Assembly (NCBI GenBank): GCA_051881435.1
Contig: JBJEPW010000006.1
Location: forward strand, 1 to 16,699
Direction of reading: 5' to 3'
From: Fimenecus sp051881435
Lineage (GTDB): Bacteria; Bacillota; Clostridia; Oscillospirales; Acutalibacteraceae
Length of the DNA: 16,699 nt
This document shows positions 1 to 7,673 of this stretch, one piece after another. The notes beneath the pieces were generated by a model. That model saw nothing but the letters and a program-made list of their open reading frames with translations. It was not told where the DNA came from and did not search any database. The translations under genes were made by a program, and so were the position numbers. Numbering within the stretch: the first letter of the stretch is position 1; every line of letters begins with the position of its first letter.

Positions 1-427
1 CGGAATACATCTGAATGAATCTTCTGTAGCAGTCCCAAGCCCAACGGGGATTGCCTGACTTTGCAGACATAACCTCAACAACGTCTTCGTTAAGACCGAG
101 GTTAAGGATTGTATCCATCATACCGGGCATTGATGCACGGGCACCTGAACGAACTGAAACAAGAAGGGGATTTTCCTTATCGCCGAACTTTTTGCCGGTG
201 ATTTCTTCCATCTTGTCGATGTACTCCATGATCTGTGCCTGGATTTCATCGTTAATCTTTCTGCCGTCTTCGTAATACTGTGTGCAGGCCTCGGTTGAAA
301 TTGTGAAGCCCTGGGGAACGGGAAGACCGAGACTTGTCATCTCTGCAAGGTTTGCGCCCTTACCGCCGAGAAGCTCACGCATGCCTGCGTTACCTTCTTT
401 AAAAAGGTAAACAAACTTCTTACTCAT
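1..427 (-). CDS. ppdK: Pyruvate, phosphate dikinase, N-terminal 142 residues (partial)
   Basis: This enzyme interconverts pyruvate, ATP and phosphate with phosphoenolpyruvate, AMP and pyrophosphate. In anaerobes it often works in PPi-linked glycolysis or gluconeogenesis. The visible protein is the start of the N-terminal ATP-grasp nucleotide-binding domain. It begins MSKKFVYLFKEG, followed by GGKGANLAEM at about residues 22-31, PVPQGFTIST at about 36-45, and the very characteristic VSVRSGARASMPGMMDT segment at about 90-106. These are standard PPDK landmarks. The start is the ATG at 425-427 (complement), with GGAGG at 435-439 and a near-consensus promoter further upstream. The gene runs off the left edge, so the swivelling phosphohistidine and PEP-binding domains are not seen. 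The gene is divergent from the secreted-protein operon. The family call is secure. Confidence 0.95.
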   Translation of the reverse strand, partial: MSKKFVYLFKEGNAGMRELLGGKGANLAEMTSLGLPVPQGFTISTEACTQYYEDGRKINDEIQAQIMEYIDKMEEITGKKFGDKENPLLVSVRSGARASMPGMMDTILNLGLNEDVVEVMSAKSGNPRWAWDCYRRFIQMYS

Positions 428-495
428 TTTTATACCTCCAAAAAAATTATTAACAACATTGTGCAAGGTACCGCAAGAGATACCTAACCTTTTGG

Positions 496-524
496 ATTAT
501 AACAGAATTTGCCATTGATTTCAA
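496..524 (-). promoter_or_regulatory. Sigma-A-type promoter of ppdK
   Basis: On the minus strand TTGAAA (519-524) lies 17 bp from TATAAT (496-501), and a TG one base before the -10 makes it an extended -10 element. Transcription would start near 489, giving a leader of about 60 nt. The leader has a short dyad, AGGTA and TACCT, at 466-470 and 481-485. The promoter fit is strong. The role of the small dyad is unknown. Confidence 0.75.
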
Positions 525-697
525 TAGTTTTGTGTCACTTTTTTAATCACTTTACCAATTATTTGTATATTTTTTTCAATAAGAAGTTATCACAGAAAAA
601 ATATGTGAAAAAATTAACAAAATATTTTTTTCAAAAAGTGCAAAAACAGTCAAATCTACAAATTTCTTGTTTTAATCGTCAAAGGAAGAAAAATTTG

Positions 698-726
698 TTG
701 ATTTCATATAATTATAGGTATATACT
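698..726 (+). promoter_or_regulatory. Predicted promoter of the secreted-protein operon
   Basis: TTGATT (698-703) is separated by 17 bp from TATACT (721-726), giving 4/6 and 5/6 matches to sigma-A consensus. The expected start near 733 gives a leader of about 60 nt that ends in the AGAGGTGA ribosome binding site at 777-784. It is the best-spaced candidate in the interval. Confidence 0.5.
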
Positions 727-792
727 TTTAGTTGTAGAAAAGTCTGAATAACCGTATTTGTTTTAATTTTTTGCTTAGAGGTGAAGATTGAT

Positions 793-3700
793 ATGAAAAG
801 AAAGCACGGATTTATCGCATTATTGCTCTGTTTCGTATTGTTTGTATCCACATTCCCGATGGGAACAGTCAGAGCTTCCACTACCGAAACAAGATATTCC
901 GTAAAGCACCTGCAAAACGGCAGTTTTGAGGAAAACATTGGGAATTATACATTCAGCAACACTTATACACAGCCCGATAAATCGAAGGTGCCTTATTGGG
1001 ATACAACCGCATACGGCGGAAAATTCGAGTTCTTCGAGACTGACGGTAAGTACCATTTTAATGTTACTAAGAAAAAATATCCCTCAAATCCCGAGTATGC
1101 TCAGGTTTCCGACGGTACAATTGCCGCCGAGCTTAACGCAGATGAAGAAAGCTCAATTTATCAGAGAATTAACACCGTTTCCGGTTCAACTTATACATGG
1201 GGGCTTGACCACAGAGGCAGAGACAGAACAGACCGTATGGTGCTTATCATAGGTCCCGAACAGCCCGTTGACCCCTCAAAGAACGCGAAAGCAGGTCAGG
1301 ATCAGTTTATAAGAATTACCAAATGGCTCAAAACGCAGTATGCGGCAGATTATCCCGAAATCGGATGCTCCAAGAAATATACTGTTTATTCAAAGCCTTT
1401 TGCGGAAAACGGCAAGTTTTTGAATGAGTCCTCCGATGAAGACCTTAATATTTCCCTTGTTGAAACAGGCGAAATCAATCAGGAATGGAGCCTTTGGGTT
1501 ATTTCCTCCCCCTACTGCAACACCGCCGCGGAAGGCACCAAAAACGGTTGGTCACAGTACGGTACAAATGCAACCGATGATTTTGACGATATTATGAAAG
1601 GTGCAAACTCATCTCTCGGTTACGACTGCACATACACCGTGCCCAAAGGACAGACCAACACCCTTTTCGCTTTCTGTTCCTATTCATCGGGCCGTGAAAC
1701 AATGGACGACCCTACATACGGCAACCTGCTTGACGGTATCAATTTCGACCTTTATCAGCCCATGTCCACTTCAAGTACCGCAGGCGGTATCGGCGGCGTC
1801 AATGCGGAAAATCCGGACTTATCGCAGGTTACAATCAAAAGTGACATCATAAGCGGTGACGCTCTTAATTCCGTTGTTCTTGACGGTCAGTACTGTAACC
1901 TTTATACTTCCGTTTACAACGATGATAAACTTAAAGACTGCGTATTCGCAGGCGCTTATATTACAATCAACAATGACGACGGAACATCTGTTACAAAGTT
2001 TGTTAAGCCCTATGACGGAGATATAAGTTCTTTGACAGATGAAGAAATTGATGAACTCGCCAAAGAATATTTTATAAGAAAAGATATTACCGATTCGGAA
2101 TCCGGCAAAGAATGGCAATACTATTACAGATTCCAAGTTAATTCACCCATTTCCATCAGCCTGATTTACACTAAGGCGCCGTTTGTTCTGTATGATACAA
2201 ACGGCGGAAGTGAATATTATTTCTCTCCTGATAATGTGGACGGCGGTAACCTTGTAGGCTTCGGTGACCATTTCCAGAAAGTTTTTGACAAGGAAGTGGA
2301 CGGTGTTCCCACATATATTGACACATCGGCTTACTATTACAACTATACTTGTGATTACGATGAAGACGATAATATTGTTTTTGACAGCGTAGTTCCCGGT
2401 AAATATATTTCCCATGCCGCACTGCCCAATGCAAATTGGGAAACCAACGATGACGGCACAAGCCCTCATAAATTCTGCGGTTGGAGCGTTATCGGCGATG
2501 ACGGTAAGCAGATTATCCTTGACGGTGTGCACACCATCACATATAACCCCAACGACGGTAACGGCGGTATGATTTCCTTTGCCGATTCAACGAATACGAT
2601 TGACGATATTCAACTCGACGCTTCTCACGGTGTTACACTTACCGCCCTTTGGAAATTTGTTCACAGAGCGCAGACGCAGACATACAACGAGGACACAGGC
2701 GTTTTTGAAAACTCCGCTGTGGGCGGTACAATCGAAGAAACCTTAATTCCCGATGATTTAAGAGCCTCCGATATTAAGGAATATTATGAAAATGTTGACG
2801 GTGTTGACAGAGTTGAATGTATTGACGCGGCAGGTAATGTGGGCGACAAAATTATGTTCAAGGCGAAGCCCGACTACGATAATCAGTATATGTTCCTCGG
2901 CTGGTATTACAGAGAAAAACAAGCGGACGGTTCATACGAGGAAGTACTCAGAAGTACATCAACTTCCATAGCGGTTACCGTTGAAGAGGGCAAGCTCAAC
3001 ACATATTACGCCCGTTTCCAGAAAATTACGGCACCCGTTGTTTTCTATTACAGTCCCACAGGGCTTACTTCCGATTATGCCTTTTATGATACAGACGAAA
3101 CCAATACATACGGTAAATTTTTCCAGAATGTTACGGTGGGCAAAAAAGCCGTTAAGCCCACAGGCGATTCAAAATCCGTAACAACATGGTACACTTCTCC
3201 CACCGAGAGAGGCGCAGATTTCATTTTCAATTTCGATGAAGACAGAATTTATGATGTTACCGTATTGTATGCAGGTCCGTCATTTGCTTTCAACTACTAT
3301 AACTCTTTCCGTTTCGTAGAACCTTGGTCAATTACTCTTTGCGGCACGCTGAAATACAACGGCCAGTATATTGATTTGCTGAACAATGATGCTGTTACGG
3401 ACTATAATGTTTATATTCTCAAGGGCAAGGTGGGCGATACTGCGCCCACAGCAACCGAGATTAAAAGCAATTCCAACACCATCAGAGCGGGCAAGAGCGT
3501 AAACAGCAACCTTCTTCGGACGAACTCTGTTACAGGCAGCGGTCAGACCTTCAACAGAATAGGAATAGCGTATAACGATTTCGGTATATTCAATATGAAA
3601 GCGCCTGTCTGGGTTGTATTTGATTACACATATAACGGTATTACATACACAAGCACCGTAAAAGACAGATGCTTATACAATGATATAACGGTTTATCTGG

Positions 3701-4365
3701 ACGGTAACGAAAAAATCTATACAACCTATCCTCCGGCTGATCAGGAACAGCACCGCAATTTGCAGACTGCCCTTCTCAACAATATCAAAGGTATGTACGA
3801 TGCCGTTTCCGCTCTTAACATTACCGAAGCAACAGCATACAGATACGGAGTTAATGTTACGGAGATGACATACGACAGTGCAAACGATAATGTATATACC
3901 TTCTCCTCCTCAACCGCAATAAGAAACATTGAGCCCTGGGGATTCAGATATACATTCTCCGTAGATGACCAAAGCATTACTGATTTTGCCGATTACGGTG
4001 CGATTGTCCTTACCGATAAAGATTCGGCAATAGATAATAATTCCGTAACCGTTAACGATTTGCTGGGTAATGAAAATGCTCTGTTGTTCTCAAAATCAAA
4101 CAACAACATCTATATGAATGAAACAAACGACGCAGTCGATGTTTATTATGTAAACAATATTTACGCAGTTGACTTTGACAAGAATACCTACGCCGTATTC
4201 TTCGTAAAGGATAATGAGGGTAATATTTATTATTCGGATATTGTATGTAACAGTTACAATTCCATTGCATCTGCAGATGAGTCCGAAAATGCGGCAATCA
4301 GCCAATCTATAATTGACTATTCAGTTGCTTTAAAGAATTATACTGATTTTGTCAACGGACAATAA
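793..4365 (+). CDS. Large secreted cell-surface protein with InlB B-repeat-like modules
   Basis: This is a predicted extracellular protein of about 1190 residues with unknown ligand. The start is taken as the ATG at 793, because AGAGGTGA at 777-784 sits 8 nt before it. The upstream in-frame GTG at 781 lies inside that site. The N-terminus, MKRKHGFIALLLCFVLFV then STFPMGTVRAS, is a typical Sec signal peptide. Residues ~30-330 look like a beta-sandwich or carbohydrate-binding-type domain, with NGSFE, PYWDTTA, AAELNADEESSIYQ and LDHRGRDRTDRM. Residues ~460-840 contain modules like Listeria-Bacteroides (InlB B) repeats: YDTNGGSEYYF, ITYNPNDGNGG, VTLTALW and FLGWYY. The last ~350 residues have no family I recognise. 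I see no LPXTG motif, C-terminal membrane anchor, SLH repeats or dockerin, so attachment to the cell is unclear. It heads an operon with the 41-residue peptide and the lipoprotein. An adhesin or glycan-binding role is an inference. Confidence 0.85.
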   Translation: MKRKHGFIALLLCFVLFVSTFPMGTVRASTTETRYSVKHLQNGSFEENIGNYTFSNTYTQPDKSKVPYWDTTAYGGKFEFFETDGKYHFNVTKKKYPSNPEYAQVSDGTIAAELNADEESSIYQRINTVSGSTYTWGLDHRGRDRTDRMVLIIGPEQPVDPSKNAKAGQDQFIRITKWLKTQYAADYPEIGCSKKYTVYSKPFAENGKFLNESSDEDLNISLVETGEINQEWSLWVISSPYCNTAAEGTKNGWSQYGTNATDDFDDIMKGANSSLGYDCTYTVPKGQTNTLFAFCSYSSGRETMDDPTYGNLLDGINFDLYQPMSTSSTAGGIGGVNAENPDLSQVTIKSDIISGDALNSVVLDGQYCNLYTSVYNDDKLKDCVFAGAYITINNDDGTSVTKFVKPYDGDISSLTDEEIDELAKEYFIRKDITDSESGKEWQYYYRFQVNSPISISLIYTKAPFVLYDTNGGSEYYFSPDNVDGGNLVGFGDHFQKVFDKEVDGVPTYIDTSAYYYNYTCDYDEDDNIVFDSVVPGKYISHAALPNANWETNDDGTSPHKFCGWSVIGDDGKQIILDGVHTITYNPNDGNGGMISFADSTNTIDDIQLDASHGVTLTALWKFVHRAQTQTYNEDTGVFENSAVGGTIEETLIPDDLRASDIKEYYENVDGVDRVECIDAAGNVGDKIMFKAKPDYDNQYMFLGWYYREKQADGSYEEVLRSTSTSIAVTVEEGKLNTYYARFQKITAPVVFYYSPTGLTSDYAFYDTDETNTYGKFFQNVTVGKKAVKPTGDSKSVTTWYTSPTERGADFIFNFDEDRIYDVTVLYAGPSFAFNYYNSFRFVEPWSITLCGTLKYNGQYIDLLNNDAVTDYNVYILKGKVGDTAPTATEIKSNSNTIRAGKSVNSNLLRTNSVTGSGQTFNRIGIAYNDFGIFNMKAPVWVVFDYTYNGITYTSTVKDRCLYNDITVYLDGNEKIYTTYPPADQEQHRNLQTALLNNIKGMYDAVSALNITEATAYRYGVNVTEMTYDSANDNVYTFSSSTAIRNIEPWGFRYTFSVDDQSITDFADYGAIVLTDKDSAIDNNSVTVNDLLGNENALLFSKSNNNIYMNETNDAVDVYYVNNIYAVDFDKNTYAVFFVKDNEGNIYYSDIVCNSYNSIASADESENAAISQSIIDYSVALKNYTDFVNGQ

Positions 4366-4392
4366 CATTTGCAAAAAGGACAGAGACTTGAT

Positions 4393-4518
4393 ATGAATAA
4401 AGAATATATAACTCCTGATTTTGATATTGTGTTTTTTGATATTCAATCCATTATAACTGTCAGCGAAGTAGGTTGGGAGGAAGACGAATTTGCAGCAACC
4501 AAAGCTTTCTATGAATAA
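4393..4518 (+). CDS. 41-residue peptide with N-terminal YxxPxF motif, unknown function
   Basis: This short ORF begins MNKEYITPDFDIVFFDIQ, continues SIITVSEVGWEEDEF, and ends AATKAFYE. It starts 27 nt after the secreted-protein gene, with AAAGGA about 12 nt upstream as a rather distant ribosome binding site. It is acidic, with no signal peptide and no membrane segment. The layout (K/N-x-Y-x-x-P-x-F/L, then alternating hydrophobic and acidic residues, then IITVS) matches a class of short ORFs I recall from gut Clostridia, usually left unannotated. The YxxPx[FL] element also resembles the leader motif read by lasso-peptide recognition proteins, but no RiPP enzyme gene is nearby. Its last 29 nt overlap the lipoprotein gene, and that gene's ribosome binding site lies inside it, so it may couple translation. 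No function can be assigned. Confidence 0.6.
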   Translation: MNKEYITPDFDIVFFDIQSIITVSEVGWEEDEFAATKAFYE

Positions 4519-4885
4519 GATACTCCCTGTGCTTTTGTTGACGGCTGTTGTAATTTCCGTTGCTTTTACAGCTTGCAAAAATAAAAGCAACGGCGGGAAT
4601 ACTAACGCTGACAATACCCAAAGTACTTCCGAATACGCAACAGTAAATTCAAGCGGCACATCGGATACCGATACTTCCGCATACGGTTTTGAAGAGGACG
4701 AGGCTGAAACGCAGGGAAACAATAATGATGATGTTGCCGTATCAACAACATCAAAAAATGAGTCAAACTCATCCGTTCCCGAAGCTTCAAGCATAAGCGA
4801 AGAAGAAAGCGAAGAAGCTAAGCCCTCATTACCTCCGAAAGCGGATAGTCAAAGCGGCGAATGGGGCGCATCGGTGAATAATTGA
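4490..4885 (+). CDS. Small Ser/Glu/Asn-rich lipoprotein
   Basis: This is a predicted 131-residue lipoprotein on the outer face of the membrane. The TTG start at 4490 is chosen because GGGAGGAAG (4475-4483) sits directly upstream. The in-frame ATG at 4511 has no site at a usable distance. Residues 9-28 form a signal segment, MNKILPVLLLTAVVISVAFTA, followed by Cys29. The lipobox F-T-A-C has an atypical Phe at -3, so lipidation is probable rather than certain. The rest is low-complexity, rich in Ser, Thr, Asn, Asp and Glu, and looks like a disordered linker with no enzymatic domain. It ends in GEWGASVNN. The gene overlaps the 41-codon peptide by 29 nt in another frame and is the last gene of the operon. 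A short spacer or partner role for the large secreted protein is inference only. Confidence 0.7.
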   Translation: MQQPKLSMNKILPVLLLTAVVISVAFTACKNKSNGGNTNADNTQSTSEYATVNSSGTSDTDTSAYGFEEDEAETQGNNNDDVAVSTTSKNESNSSVPEASSISEEESEEAKPSLPPKADSQSGEWGASVNN

Positions 4886-4939
4886 TGCACCCTCCCCTGT
4901 TTTGAAAAGCCCGTTAACAGCGGGCAATATGAAAATTAA

Positions 4940-4983
4940 CCTCCTATGGCAGAATGAAAGAGTTGCCATAGGAGGAGTTTTTT
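4940..4983 (+). terminator. Intrinsic terminator of the secreted-protein operon
   Basis: A perfect 12-bp stem, CCTCCTATGGCA (4940-4951) with TGCCATAGGAGG (4964-4975), a 12-nt loop, and a run of six T (4978-4983) form a strong rho-independent terminator. A second small hairpin, GCCCG and CGGGC at 4909-4925, has no T-tract. Confidence 0.88.
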
Positions 4984-5042
4984 ATATCCAACGATTGCAG
5001 TGTGAAATATTCTCTTTTTTTCTAAATTATTTATTACCGCAA

Positions 5043-5071
5043 TGGACTTTTGCTGTTCTTTGTGGTATATT
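5043..5071 (+). promoter_or_regulatory. Possible promoter of the GH89 gene
   Basis: TGGACT (5043-5048), a 17-bp spacer and TATATT (5066-5071) give 4/6 and 5/6 matches. Transcription would begin near 5078, at the GGTGA ribosome binding site, leaving an unusually short leader of about 11 nt. That makes the call tentative. The terminator just upstream means the gene does need its own promoter. Confidence 0.35.
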
Positions 5072-5088
5072 TTATACGGTGATACATT

Positions 5089-7578
5089 TTGGAACTTTTA
5101 AATTACGAAATACTTAACGCCAGCGGCGAAGCTGACAAAAATGCAATACCTATGTTTTCATGTGATACGTACCCCTGCTTTATAGACCTTGCATTTCCCA
5201 AAAATATGAGTGTGCACGGTGTTTCTGCGGTTTTCCCCGATGAAGCAGAGGTGAAATACGAAATTTTTTCAAGTCTTGACGGGGTAAATTTTTATAAGTA
5301 CGGCAAAAGCCCGAGAATTGCCCGGTATATCCGTCTTTTCATAAAGTATTACAGCGGCGCCCGTCCCACGGTAAACAACATTGAGATTATCGGTGAGGAC
5401 TGCACATTTCCGCAAAAAAAAGTTGCCTTTAAAGAGCCTGAAAACTTCCAAAATACCGAATACGCAAAAGAGATTACCGATGACGATATAAAAAATGAGG
5501 TTTTGGGCATAATAGGCAGAACAATAGGCGAAAAATACCTTTCACAGTTTGATTTGCGTCTCGATTACAGACTGAAAGAGGACTATTTTACCGTTGAGTC
5601 ACTCCGCGGGCAAATCCGCCTTATCTCAAACAGCGGAGTTGGGTTGGCATCTGCTTTCAACTGCTATCTTAAAGAGGTTTGCGGCTGTCATGTTTCAAGA
5701 TTCGGAAAGCAGGTAAAACTGCCCCAGAATTTGCCGCAGGTAAACGGCAAAATTCACCGCAAAACCGAATATAAATACAGATATGCCTACAATTACTGTG
5801 CTCACTCCTACTCCATGGCGCTGTGGGGCGAGGAGAAATGGCAGAAAGAAATTGATTTTCTTGCAATGAACGGAGTAAACCTTATTCTTGACATTACAGG
5901 TATGGAAGAGGTTTACCGACGTTTTCTTACAAAGCTTGGCTACCGCCACAGGGAAATCAAGAATTTCTTAACGGGCCCCTATTATTTTGCGTGGTTCTAT
6001 ATGGGGAACATTTACGGCATCGGCGGACCTTTGCACGATGACTTTTTCTTTGAAAAATGTGAGCTTGCGCGGAAAAACCACCGCAGAATGAAAGCTCTCG
6101 GTATGGATATAGTTTTGCAGGCATACACGGGAATGGTGCCCGCCGATATTCAGAAAAAGGACCGTGATGTGCCCGTTATCCCTCAGGGCAAATGGAACAA
6201 CTTGGAGCGCCCCCTGCTCATAAGCCCCGACAGCGTTTCTTATATTAAATATGCCTCACTGTTTTATGAGTGCCAAAAAGAGGTTTTCGGCGACATAACC
6301 CACTATTATGCAGGTGATATTGCTCATGAGGGCGGCACTCTCGGCAACGCAAACGTCAAGGAAATATATACAAATATTATGCAGAGTATGCTCTCTTTTG
6401 ATAAAGAGGCAGTCTGGGTTCTGCAAAGCTGGGGCAACAACCCCTCAAAGCAATTTACTAAAACCATGAAGCCTTACCGTGACGACCATATTCTTATGCT
6501 TGATTTATACGCGGAAAATGAAAACCGCAACGAGGGCAGATTTGCTCAGCTTGCAAAGTACAACTGTCTTTTCGGTATGCTCAATAATTTCGGCGGCAGG
6601 CTCGGATTATACGGTAATATTGACACTCTCCCCGAAAAGCTTCGCAAAGCGTCATCAAAGGAGAATTTCAAGGGTATTGCTTTGACAGCCGAAAGCAACA
6701 GCGTAAACCCTGCTGTTACGGAGTTATTTTTCTCCTGCATATGGGAGGACATTACAGATGTGAGCGACTGGCTGAAAAAGTATGCAGTAAGGCGTTACGG
6801 AAAAGAAAGCGAAAGCATTGCCCAATGTATGGATATACTGCTTAAAACCGTTTACAGCGACAAGTATTACGGCAAGGGCGAAGGTGCTCCCGAATGCGGA
6901 ATTTGCTGCCGTCCCGAAAGCGGCGTTAAAGCGGCATGCGCTTGGGGTGGGACAAAAATTGCGTATTCCAAAGAGGATTTTGATAATGCAGTAAGGCTTT
7001 TCCTTGCCGATTTTGATAAATTCAAGGACAACGAATGTTATATATACGATGCGGTGGATTTACTGCGTCAAGCGCTTTCAAACCGCATCACCGATACTGT
7101 CAAGAAATTAGACTCTGCATATAAATCAAAGGATTATTTCGCCTGTACGGAATACGGTGAAAAGCTTTTAAGCCTTGCGGATACTCTCGACCGTGTGCTT
7201 CTTAACTGCAAGGATTTTTCCCTTTCATCATATTTAGATCCCGTTTGCGAATACACGGAAAAGCTTGACGACTTCACAAAAGAGCTTTATATAATCAACG
7301 CCAAAGCGCTGATTACCGATTGGTATTCACGAAAGGCCGCCGATGACGGTCAGCTCCACGATTATTCCAACAGGCAGTTTGGCGACCTTATTAACTCATT
7401 TTATAAAATGAGATGGGAGAAATTTCTCGAAAAGGTCAGGGCGGAAATGGACGGCGGTAAGCCCGCCCCCATTGACTGGTTCAAGCTTGAATGGGATTGG
7501 GTATTACAAGAGCCCAAATACACAAAAAAAGTGCGCGAGGACAGTTTAAAGGCCATAGGCAAACAGATAGTAGATTAA
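5089..7578 (+). CDS. GH89 alpha-N-acetylglucosaminidase (NAGLU family), apparently cytoplasmic
   Basis: The predicted 829-residue enzyme removes terminal alpha-linked N-acetylglucosamine, as in heparan-type chains or alpha1,4-GlcNAc-capped mucin glycans. Residues ~1-105 resemble a discoidin-type beta-sandwich, ~110-215 the NAGLU N-terminal domain, ~228-555 the TIM barrel, and ~560-815 the helical C-terminal domain. Landmarks are YAYNYCAHSYSMALWGEEKW (235-251), LAMNGVNLILDITGMEEV (258-275), NFLTGPYYFAWFYMGN (292-307) and DYSNRQFGDLINSFYKMRW (758-776). By comparison with characterised GH89 enzymes, the two catalytic glutamates are probably Glu414 in HEGG and Glu535 in TAES. The TTG start at 5089 follows GGTGA (5078-5082). 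The protein begins MELLNYEILNASGE, with no signal peptide, unlike many secreted bacterial GH89 enzymes, so it would act on imported oligosaccharides. It is a single-gene unit between two terminators. Confidence 0.9.
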   Translation: MELLNYEILNASGEADKNAIPMFSCDTYPCFIDLAFPKNMSVHGVSAVFPDEAEVKYEIFSSLDGVNFYKYGKSPRIARYIRLFIKYYSGARPTVNNIEIIGEDCTFPQKKVAFKEPENFQNTEYAKEITDDDIKNEVLGIIGRTIGEKYLSQFDLRLDYRLKEDYFTVESLRGQIRLISNSGVGLASAFNCYLKEVCGCHVSRFGKQVKLPQNLPQVNGKIHRKTEYKYRYAYNYCAHSYSMALWGEEKWQKEIDFLAMNGVNLILDITGMEEVYRRFLTKLGYRHREIKNFLTGPYYFAWFYMGNIYGIGGPLHDDFFFEKCELARKNHRRMKALGMDIVLQAYTGMVPADIQKKDRDVPVIPQGKWNNLERPLLISPDSVSYIKYASLFYECQKEVFGDITHYYAGDIAHEGGTLGNANVKEIYTNIMQSMLSFDKEAVWVLQSWGNNPSKQFTKTMKPYRDDHILMLDLYAENENRNEGRFAQLAKYNCLFGMLNNFGGRLGLYGNIDTLPEKLRKASSKENFKGIALTAESNSVNPAVTELFFSCIWEDITDVSDWLKKYAVRRYGKESESIAQCMDILLKTVYSDKYYGKGEGAPECGICCRPESGVKAACAWGGTKIAYSKEDFDNAVRLFLADFDKFKDNECYIYDAVDLLRQALSNRITDTVKKLDSAYKSKDYFACTEYGEKLLSLADTLDRVLLNCKDFSLSSYLDPVCEYTEKLDDFTKELYIINAKALITDWYSRKAADDGQLHDYSNRQFGDLINSFYKMRWEKFLEKVRAEMDGGKPAPIDWFKLEWDWVLQEPKYTKKVREDSLKAIGKQIVD

Positions 7579-7596
7579 AATAAAAAGGTACAACCG

Positions 7597-7613
7597 TTAG
7601 AGTCGTACTCTAA
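7597..7613. repeat. Short dyad between GH89 and recombinase genes; candidate attachment site
   Basis: TTAGAGT and ACTCTAA are perfect inverted copies around a CGT centre. The site lies about 60 bp beyond the recombinase stop codon. Large serine recombinases use short dyad-symmetric att sites that often flank the recombinase gene, so this is a plausible element end. I found no matching partner elsewhere in the window, and a dyad this size can arise by chance. Confidence 0.25.
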
Positions 7614-7635
7614 AGGACAGTCGCTATGTAGGATG

Positions 7636-7670
7636 CGGTGTAGCCCGTGAGGGCTGCACCGTTTTCCTTT
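7636..7670 (+). terminator. Hairpin terminator downstream of the GH89 gene
   Basis: An 11-bp stem (CGGTGTAGCCC at 7636-7646 with GGGCTGCACCG at 7651-7661, one T-G wobble) closes on a GTGA (GNRA) loop. It is followed on the plus strand by TTTTCCTTT. The minus-strand side has no T-tract, so it mainly stops rightward transcription before the convergent recombinase gene. Confidence 0.65.
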
Positions 7671-7673
7671 GTT

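Larger units (their letters stand above)
428..792. other. AT-rich divergent intergenic region
   Basis: This 365-bp stretch separates ppdK from the secreted-protein operon. It contains the ppdK promoter and leader (to about 524), a very AT-rich centre (about 530-690) and the promoter and ribosome binding site of the downstream gene. The centre includes a dyad with arms TGAAAAAA and TTTTTTTCA near 607-633, which could bend DNA or simply reflect base composition. I see no credible gene here: the one 80-codon frame is Lys/Phe/Tyr-rich low-complexity translation without a ribosome binding site. Confidence 0.6.

Noticed and set aside
2143..2532. 129-codon minus-strand ORF within the large secreted protein gene
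   Set aside because: It lies fully antisense to a well-supported signal-peptide protein, without its own ribosome binding site or promoter.
4096..4365. C-terminal cell-wall anchor in the large secreted protein
   Set aside because: No LPXTG-like motif, hydrophobic segment or positively charged tail is present. The protein ends in YTDFVNGQ.
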